A DNA stretch of 64,000 bases from SZUA-117 sp964630795. Lineage in GTDB: Bacteria; Pseudomonadota; Gammaproteobacteria; Steroidobacterales; Woeseiaceae. Positions 59,088-64,000 of the stretch are shown here, in pieces; positions within the stretch are counted from its first letter, which is position 1; each line of letters opens with the position of its first letter. A program made the position numbers and the translations under genes. Under the pieces are notes generated by a model, which worked only from the letters and a program-made list of their open reading frames with translations, did no database searches and had not been told where the DNA came from. The stretch spans positions 1 through 64,000 of the forward strand of contig CAZVWF010000004.1 of the NCBI GenBank assembly GCA_964630795.1. Reading direction: 5' to 3'.

Positions 59088-60605
59088 TTACGCCAGGAAC
59101 ATCCTGTACGCAGGATTATCGCTTTCCTCAAAGTGTGAGTAGCCGAGATCGGCGAGATGCGCCCCGATCTCGTCAGACTTGTCTTCGGGTACCTGGATGC
59201 CTGCGAGTACACGGCCATGATCCGAGCCGTGATTTCGATAGTGGAACAGGCTGATGTTCCAGTCGGTACCGATCGCCTGCAGGAAGTCGAGCAGGGCACC
59301 CGGTCGTTCGGGGAATTCAAAGCGGAACAACCTTTCATTTTCAAGGTTGGCTGCACTACCGCCGACCATGTGGCGGATGTGCAGTTTCGCCATTTCGTCA
59401 TCGCTCAGGTCAGCAACGAGGTAGCCGAGTGCAGACAGGTGATCGAGCAGTTCGGCGTGTTCCTCGGCGCCGCGTCGTAACTGAACGCCCACGAAGATGT
59501 GTGCATTCTTTGCATCGTTATAGCGATAGTTGAACTCGGTGATGCCGCGACGACCCAATGCCTGACAGAATTTGCGGAAGCTGCCCGGCTCTTCCGGGAT
59601 TTCAACAGCCAGCAACATCTCCTGCTGCTCACCGACCGCGGCACGTTCTGCAATGTGGCGTAAGCGATCGAAGTTGACGTTTGCGCCGCAATTGATCACG
59701 ACGAATGCCTTGTCATTTTCTTCGTGTTCTGCAATGTACTTTTTCACACCCGCTACGGCGAGTGCACCGGCAGGCTCAACAATTGAACGCGTGTCCTCGA
59801 AAATGTCCTTGATGCCGGCACAGATCTGGTCGGTATCCACGGTGACGATCTCGTCAACGAACCTGGAACAAAGTCGAAATGTCTCATCACCAACACGCTT
59901 TACTGCGACACCGTCGGCAAAGATACCCACATGATCTAGGGTGATCGGCCTGCCGGCTGCAATCGATTCACTCATGGCCGCGGAATCCTGGGGTTCCACT
60001 CCGATGATTTTCACGTCAGGGCGTTTTGCTTTTATATAGGTGGCAATACCCGCCATCAGGCCGCCGCCCCCGATGGGTACAAACACTGCTGCAACGTCGT
60101 CGCTCATCTGGTCGATGAGTTCCTTGCCGATCGTTCCCTGGCCGGCGATGACCGTCGGGTCGTCAAAGGGATGAATAAAGGTCAGGCCCTGCTCATCGAC
60201 CAGTTCGCAGGCTCTTGCATAAGCCTCGTCGTAATTGTCACCATGCAGGATCACCTCCCCGCCGAGTGAAGCGACGGCATTCACTTTGATGGACGGTGTC
60301 GTCACCGGCATCACGATGATCGCTTTCGCGTTACGGCGCCGGGCCGCCAACGCCACGCCCTGGGCGTGGTTTCCCGCGGAGCTGCAAATGACCCCGGCGT
60401 CGATGGCCTCCTGCGGCAGGCTGGAGAGTTTGTTGTAGGCCCCTCGAAGCTTGAACGAGAATACAGGTTGCAGGTCCTCGCGTTTCATCAGGATGCGACA
60501 GCCCAGCCGCTTCGACAGGTTCGAAGCGATTTCCAGCGGCGACACCTTCGCGACATCATAGACGTCCGCGGCGTCGATCAACTCGATGTAGTTATCAGCA
60601 TGCAT
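59088..60605 (-). CDS. ilvA: Threonine ammonia-lyase, biosynthetic (IlvA)
   Basis: 505 residues. The PLP lysine is in SFKLRGAYNKL, the glycine-rich phosphate loop is in VPIGGGGLMAG, and SAGNHAQGVALAA is the substrate loop. Two C-terminal ACT domains (about 320-420 and 420-505) bind isoleucine and valine in the biosynthetic, allosteric form. It makes 2-oxobutanoate for isoleucine synthesis. It converges on the aldolase gene. A short exporter operon begins 159 bases away on the other strand. Confidence 0.96.
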   Translation of the reverse strand: MHADNYIELIDAADVYDVAKVSPLEIASNLSKRLGCRILMKREDLQPVFSFKLRGAYNKLSSLPQEAIDAGVICSSAGNHAQGVALAARRRNAKAIIVMPVTTPSIKVNAVASLGGEVILHGDNYDEAYARACELVDEQGLTFIHPFDDPTVIAGQGTIGKELIDQMSDDVAAVFVPIGGGGLMAGIATYIKAKRPDVKIIGVEPQDSAAMSESIAAGRPITLDHVGIFADGVAVKRVGDETFRLCSRFVDEIVTVDTDQICAGIKDIFEDTRSIVEPAGALAVAGVKKYIAEHEENDKAFVVINCGANVNFDRLRHIAERAAVGEQQEMLLAVEIPEEPGSFRKFCQALGRRGITEFNYRYNDAKNAHIFVGVQLRRGAEEHAELLDHLSALGYLVADLSDDEMAKLHIRHMVGGSAANLENERLFRFEFPERPGALLDFLQAIGTDWNISLFHYRNHGSDHGRVLAGIQVPEDKSDEIGAHLADLGYSHFEESDNPAYRMFLA

Positions 60606-60763
60606 GGGACGGGCAAGAGTAGCCTATCAGCAGGGTGGCGGTGAAGGTTTTGGGTGAATTCGATCCGGGTCGAATCTTCGGACAACGGGAAGATTGAGCG
60701 TTCGAGATGCACCGGAGTCTCGTGTTGGAATAGCGAATTCGGTAGCAGGTCCAGGGACAGGAC

Positions 60764-62032
60764 ATGCCAGGAGAAATATCGAGCCGTAACGGGCATGCCG
60801 GATTGTTTCGGCCAGCCGCGTTGCGTGCTGCCGGATTTCGACTATTCGGTGACGTATGCATCGCTCTGCCGCCTGCTGCAACGCTGTGCGCTGCAGTTGG
60901 AGCCACATCGATATCTCTTCTGGCGGCTGCGATGTGGTTCGTCGAAGTGCCGGTGCGAATCGTGGCAACAGGGATGCTGATGCCGCCGGGCGGTCCCCTG
61001 AATGTGGTGGCGCCGGACACCGGGCAGGTAGGCGCGCTGTACGTACAGGAAGGCCAACGGGTTCATGTGGACGACGTTCTACTCGAGGTTGCGGCACATG
61101 GACCAGAAACAAATACCGGCCGAAACGCGAAAGCGGAACTTCAATCCCTGCGCGAAGAATATCAACTGCTCGATGTGGTGATCGGACAGCAGCGCGCCGT
61201 GTTCGATGAACGGCGGACGCGACTGGTTGAGGAGTTAAAGCTCGCGCAATCGCGTGTCGCGTACCGCGAGCGCCAGGTGGCTGACCACGAAGCGAAGCTC
61301 GCTGTTATCGCTGCAAGATTGTCCCGGTTGCGCGAGCTGTCGGCGGCAGGTCATGTGTCGAGAGACAGCGTTGATGTTGAAAGCCTGGGCCTGGCCGATG
61401 CACGTTCAGCCGCGATGTCGGCAAAGGCCGCGATGATCGAGTCACAATCTCAGCTCCGGAATCTGCAGAGTCGAGAAACCGAGATGGACCTGGAATTTGA
61501 CCTGGTCGTCGCTGAGTACCTGTTGCGGCAGAAGCAACTGCTTCGGCAGATCAGCAAGCGCGAGATACTTGCGGTACACGACGTGATTGCGCCCAGAGAT
61601 GGAACGGTGGCGCAGATTTCAGTGACTTCCGGTTCGTCGGTGAGCAAGGGTCAGGTTGTCGCAAAGTTACTGGAGACTGATGCGTCGCCCCACGCGTGGA
61701 TGTACGTGTCGAGCGCGCGAGCGCGGCAGATGCGCGTCGGCGAGACCGTCGAACTGCAAATGGACGCCTGGCCGGCATCACAGTACGGGACCCTGGAGGC
61801 CAGAGTAGAGTCAGTTTCCGGATTTGTCCTTCGCCCGGCGGATGTTCCTGCGCCAATTCCGATCACTGAACCGGTCTACGAAATCAGGGCATCGCTGGGC
61901 GATAAGAATGCCATAGGGATAAAACCAAACCCGGGGGCGACATTCACGGCACAGATCATCAGTCGACGATACCGCCTGTATCAATGGCTGACACGACATC
62001 TCTACAACGCGACAAGCTCGACGAATGCGTAA
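60764..62032 (+). CDS. HlyD-family membrane fusion (adaptor) protein of a peptide exporter
   Basis: 422 residues. A short cytosolic N-terminus (GLFRPAALRAAGFRLFGDV, the start typical of RaxA/CvaA-type adaptors), a membrane segment (about 40-65), then a first lipoyl half (LNVVAPDTGQVGALYVQEGQRV), a long coiled-coil hairpin (about 120-280) and the second lipoyl half (VIAPRDGTVAQISVTSGSSVSKGQ). It links an inner-membrane ABC transporter to an outer-membrane pore. Its last 8 bases overlap the C39 ABC transporter gene. The interval 60606-60763 holds no peptide precursor gene that I can see. Confidence 0.88.
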   Translation: MPGEISSRNGHAGLFRPAALRAAGFRLFGDVCIALPPAATLCAAVGATSISLLAAAMWFVEVPVRIVATGMLMPPGGPLNVVAPDTGQVGALYVQEGQRVHVDDVLLEVAAHGPETNTGRNAKAELQSLREEYQLLDVVIGQQRAVFDERRTRLVEELKLAQSRVAYRERQVADHEAKLAVIAARLSRLRELSAAGHVSRDSVDVESLGLADARSAAMSAKAAMIESQSQLRNLQSRETEMDLEFDLVVAEYLLRQKQLLRQISKREILAVHDVIAPRDGTVAQISVTSGSSVSKGQVVAKLLETDASPHAWMYVSSARARQMRVGETVELQMDAWPASQYGTLEARVESVSGFVLRPADVPAPIPITEPVYEIRASLGDKNAIGIKPNPGATFTAQIISRRYRLYQWLTRHLYNATSSTNA

Positions 62033-64000
62033 ACGGAAATGGCCGCAGCGTCGCCGATCGGTACCGGTTGTCCTTCAGCAAGAGCGGTCGGAATGCGGTC
62101 TCGCCTGTTTGGCAATGGTGGCATCGACCATCGGATGCGATTGGTCGCTAACCCGGTTACGTCAGATGTCCGGCCCTGTTGCCCGTGGTGCCAGCCTGGA
62201 GCAGCTGCTGCGGTTGTCGCGCCAACTGGGTCTTGTCGCGAGACCGGTGAAGCTCCCGCTGAGCGACCTGCGCAAGCTGGCATTGCCGGCCGTCCTGCAT
62301 TGGCGAATGAATCACTATGTTGTACTGGTCCGGGTCCGCCGTCGGCAGGCCCTCATTCATGATCCGGCGATTGGAAGGCAGTGGGTTGCCATTAACGAAC
62401 TCGATGCGTCGTTTACCGGAATTGCTCTTGGGTTACGCCGCAGCCCCGATTTCGTGCCCTGCGCCAGGGATACCGAAGCAGGCTTGTTCCGATTGATCCG
62501 TGGTATTGGCGACGTTCGGCAGTACCTGGCGACGGTCCTGCTTCTCGTGTTGGCGGGTCAACTGATGTCGCTTGCGCCGGCAGTGGTTACCCAGCTTTTG
62601 ATTGATGAGGTGATACTCGGGCAAGCGGATCTCTGGTTGCAATGTGCACTCATCGGACTGACTGCAGTCCTCCTGAGCGGCATTCTTCTGGATATGTTGC
62701 GGCGCTGGCTGACCTTGTATGCGGGTGCGAGGCTTGCCGTGGATACAACCTGCAATCTTGTCGCTCATCTGTTACGCGTGCCAGCTGAATTTATCCGGGA
62801 CCGCCATCTCGGTGATGTCATGTCCAGGCTGGACTCGCTGGTTCCGCTACGCCAGGCAGTTACCGAGAAGGGGATCGATGTGGTCGCAAATGTCACAATG
62901 CTGTTCGTGACGCTCGCAGTCATGACGGTTTTCAGCACGGCACTGACACTGGTCTCGCTGATCGGTTTACTGGCGACATTCGCGTTACTGGGAGTGATGT
63001 TGCCGACGATGCAACAGCTCAACAATCGCCTCCTTGCACAACGTGCCGATGAGAGTACGTCTCTCATGGAATCCCTTCGCGCCTATGAGTCGATCCAGTC
63101 CCTCGGTCTTGCCGAGGTTCGGGGAACGCACTGGCAAAATCGATACTTCGCGTCGACGGATACCGCCTATCGCCTGGGAAAGCTGGAAATAACCAGGATG
63201 TCGCTCCTGGGTGTAATCGCTGGTGGCGAGCAGGTTGCCTTTCTTTTGATTGGAATCGCGGGTGCCATCGAGCAGAAGATCTCCATCGGCGTGTTGTTCG
63301 CGTTCATGAGCCTGCGTGGACGGTTTGCCAGCGCCGCGACACGCCTGGTCGAGGGATTTCATTTTTTCTCATTACTACGCGTACACGTGCGCCGTCTGGC
63401 CGATCTGACCTCCGTCGAATCGGAGAAGCCTGCCCCGGCTGGTGTCCTGACCACGGCATTGGTCGGCAAGCTTGAGGCCAGAAAGATGAACTTCGGTTTT
63501 TCGCCGGATACGCCGCTTGTCAGGAACTTCGAATGCCGCATCGCACCCGGAACGCATGTGGTGATAACGGGCCCCAGCGGTTGTGGCAAATCAACGCTCC
63601 TGAGGATCATGAGTGGCCAGTTGCAGCCAGGCTCGGGTCAATTCCTGGTCGACGACGTCGAGCTCGAACTGTGGGACCGTGCAGCCTATGTTCAGCAGAT
63701 TGGTGTTGTCCTCCAGTCAGACCATCTCTTCCAGGGTACGATTGCCGAGAATATTGTCGGCTTTTCTGCCTGTCCTGACATGGTGCGCGTGCGGCGCGCC
63801 GCCACGGCTGCGTCAGTCTGGGACGATATCCGACAAATGCCTATGCAAACCGAAACCCTGTTAGGTGACACAGGGTCCACGCTATCCGGTGGACAGGTTC
63901 AGCGCCTGGTCATTGCCCGAGCGCTTTATCGCGAGCCGAAGATCCTCTTCCTGGATGAAGCCACCAGCCAGCTTGATATCGATACCGAAAATCGCGTGCT
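62025..64000 (+). CDS. C39-peptidase ABC transporter for double-glycine-leader peptides (3' end outside window)
   Basis: 658 complete codons from the ATG at 62025 with no stop before the edge. The N-terminal C39 peptidase is intact: LQQERSECGLACLAM holds the oxyanion Gln18 and catalytic Cys24, MNHYVVLV holds His97, and IHDPAIG holds Asp113. An exporter membrane domain (about 160-450) follows, then an ATPase domain with Walker A GPSGCGKST, signature LSGGQVQRL and Walker B ILFLDEATSQLD. It should cleave a Gly-Gly leader and export the peptide (bacteriocin- or microcin-like) together with the upstream adaptor. The precursor must lie downstream of the window, or elsewhere. Confidence 0.9.
   Translation, partial: MRKRKWPQRRRSVPVVLQQERSECGLACLAMVASTIGCDWSLTRLRQMSGPVARGASLEQLLRLSRQLGLVARPVKLPLSDLRKLALPAVLHWRMNHYVVLVRVRRRQALIHDPAIGRQWVAINELDASFTGIALGLRRSPDFVPCARDTEAGLFRLIRGIGDVRQYLATVLLLVLAGQLMSLAPAVVTQLLIDEVILGQADLWLQCALIGLTAVLLSGILLDMLRRWLTLYAGARLAVDTTCNLVAHLLRVPAEFIRDRHLGDVMSRLDSLVPLRQAVTEKGIDVVANVTMLFVTLAVMTVFSTALTLVSLIGLLATFALLGVMLPTMQQLNNRLLAQRADESTSLMESLRAYESIQSLGLAEVRGTHWQNRYFASTDTAYRLGKLEITRMSLLGVIAGGEQVAFLLIGIAGAIEQKISIGVLFAFMSLRGRFASAATRLVEGFHFFSLLRVHVRRLADLTSVESEKPAPAGVLTTALVGKLEARKMNFGFSPDTPLVRNFECRIAPGTHVVITGPSGCGKSTLLRIMSGQLQPGSGQFLVDDVELELWDRAAYVQQIGVVLQSDHLFQGTIAENIVGFSACPDMVRVRRAATAASVWDDIRQMPMQTETLLGDTGSTLSGGQVQRLVIARALYREPKILFLDEATSQLDIDTENRV

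Noticed and set aside
62039..62362. 107-codon plus frame inside the C39 ABC transporter gene
   Set aside because: Other frame of a gene with complete C39 peptidase residues.

Overview
The window reads as chromosomal DNA of a moderately GC-rich gammaproteobacterium. Supporting signs are the polA / engB / cytochrome c4 / dsbA block, the gamma-type gshA, a FadE-type acyl-CoA dehydrogenase, GspA/GspB, and a class-II HMG-CoA reductase cluster. I cannot fix the order from sequence alone; a marine or sediment lineage is a guess. I saw no rRNA, tRNA, CRISPR array, insertion sequence or prophage. Most of the window is dense housekeeping and metabolic sequence with a few accessory islands.

Layout. 1-10301: a divergent TetR/BetI-type regulator (cut by the window edge) and a tightly packed seven-gene operon: two FAD amine-oxidase-like proteins, a GcvT-like folate protein, an ADP-forming acyl-CoA ligase, an aldehyde dehydrogenase, an enoyl-CoA hydratase and an acetylpolyamine-type deacetylase. 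It looks like a pathway that demethylates, deacetylates and oxidises an amine to an acyl-CoA. 10372-19293: L,D-transpeptidase, lipoprotein DsbA, cytochrome c4, EngB, a predicted sigma-E-driven small RNA, PolA, LptM, an esterase, an NRDE protein and NudC. 19341-20728: a divergent pair of FlhC-like and FlhD-like regulators with no flagellar genes nearby. 20761-29358: an ABC-2 exporter, an SRAP protein, a fused fatty-acid-kinase-like protein, GspB/GspA, DinB and a prenyl synthase.

29468-35654: a complete mevalonate pathway from HMG-CoA synthase to IPP isomerase, with no thiolase in the cluster. Its centre is one 740-residue protein that joins a class-II HMG-CoA reductase to a mevalonate kinase; all four catalytic residues of the reductase fall at the same numbers as in the Pseudomonas mevalonii enzyme. 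With the adjacent prenyl synthase the cluster leads from acetoacetyl-CoA to allylic prenyl diphosphates.

35983-43755: FadE, malate dehydrogenase, an ECF sigma factor with a likely membrane partner, and a GntR/YtrA-type ABC operon under a perfect 22-bp palindrome that covers its -10 element. 43972-57843: a PAS-GGDEF-EAL protein, a response-regulator remnant, GshA, two related small exported proteins, a sulfotransferase-like/aminotransferase pair, redox enzymes, an SLC13-type transporter and a hydrolase. 57844-64000: a second small-RNA candidate, a class II aldolase, IlvA, and the start of a type I peptide exporter (HlyD-like adaptor plus C39-peptidase ABC transporter) that runs off the right edge.
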